A DNA stretch of 64,000 nt from Cyclina sinensis (taxonomy: Eukaryota > Mollusca > Bivalvia > Venerida > Veneridae), in the NCBI GenBank assembly GCA_012932295.1, contig JAAONU010000010.1, positions 20,162,047-20,226,046 of the forward strand. Reading direction: 5' to 3'. The translations under genes and the position numbers were made by a program. Below, piece by piece: positions 63,701 through 64,000 of this stretch. The notes beneath the pieces are model-generated. The model searched no databases, was not told where the DNA came from, and saw nothing but the letters and a program-made list of their open reading frames with translations. Each line of letters begins with the position of its first letter. Within the stretch, counting starts at the first letter, position 1.

Positions 63701-64000
63701 ATATGTTTTTCGGGCAGTGTGCCCGCATGGAATCTGGACCTGAGAGTTCGGTTTAGAAATTGTGGTTTTTCGTTTCTTTTCGTTATCAGCGCGCTAGATT
63801 TGAAGAGCAGCCGATTCCGGTGCGAACATTCATCTGCAAGCCTATGTTTGGAAATTCTGTACAGAAAGGTAAAGGAATATTAGCCATTGCTTTTAGACAG
63901 CAAACAGACATGCAAGGGGACAGAATCGTGTCCAAACATTTACCCAGATACACTAATTCCGCCGTTGGTAGGCAATGTTATACCAGTGAGTTTCCTTCTT
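60780..64000. repeat. ~0.8-kb tandem unit array, runs off the window
   Basis: The landmark ATTCCGG.GCGAA..TTCATCTGC (or a near form) occurs near 60824, 61442, 62249, 63051 and 63817, giving spacings of 618, 807, 802 and 766 bp. Each unit carries a hairpin with arms CGTGTTTTTGAG and CTCAAAAACACG (e.g. 62584-62609), a TATATATAAAACGCG stretch, and a second hairpin with arms like CGCGTATGC and GCATACGCG. Units differ by small indels, and no frame is kept across all units. Confidence 0.93.

Noticed and set aside
60780..64000. Hammerhead-type self-cleaving ribozyme in the repeat units
   Set aside because: I looked for the CUGAUGA and GAAA core in the unit and did not find it in a suitable arrangement.

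Overview
The window is eukaryotic, AT-rich nuclear DNA, most likely from a bivalve mollusc and probably a heterodont clam. That assignment is an inference. It rests on the protein types present and on several repeat families I recognise as typical of bivalve genomes: elements bounded by GCTCACCTGAG, tRNA-derived SINEs and TTAA-flanked MITEs. Coding sequence is sparse and split by introns, so most long reading frames outside the genes below are chance.

Layout. (1) 1-3477: the last four coding exons of talin on the + strand, then a long non-coding stretch. (2) 3.5-13.1 kb: dispersed repeats, including a SINE with perfect target-site duplications, a 30-bp tandem repeat, a tandem element with alternating ~144-bp monomers, and a decayed non-LTR retrotransposon on the - strand. 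(3) 13.1-19.7 kb: one repeat-bounded element holding about 33 copies of a ~168-bp monomer, with two long (TA)n tracts and a younger TIR element inserted near its right end. (4) 20.17-38.86 kb and 41.97 to about 62.5 kb: two directly repeated copies (A and B) of a ~20-kb block. Each copy carries one intact three-exon gene on the - strand. I predict a 1353-residue secretin/adhesion-class seven-transmembrane receptor with a large cysteine-rich ectodomain (seven KNxxCxxC motifs and a somatomedin-B-like segment). A 3-kb spacer with its own elements separates the copies. (5) Next to each receptor's upstream side lies a tandem array of ~0.8-kb units with conserved hairpins. It has about two units after copy A, and at least four after copy B, where it runs off the window end.

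How the parts relate. Talin is an ordinary single-copy cytoskeletal gene and has no visible functional link to the receptors. The receptor pair looks like a recent tandem duplication: introns, old transposon remnants and a SINE are shared at matching positions. Each copy has also gained or lost its own elements: a GC-rich TIR element and a small SINE-head duplication in A, and a 2.8-kb segment with a SINE and a foldback minisatellite in B. Protein divergence is concentrated in the outer, N-terminal cysteine-rich part of the ectodomain, which would fit diversification of ligand recognition.
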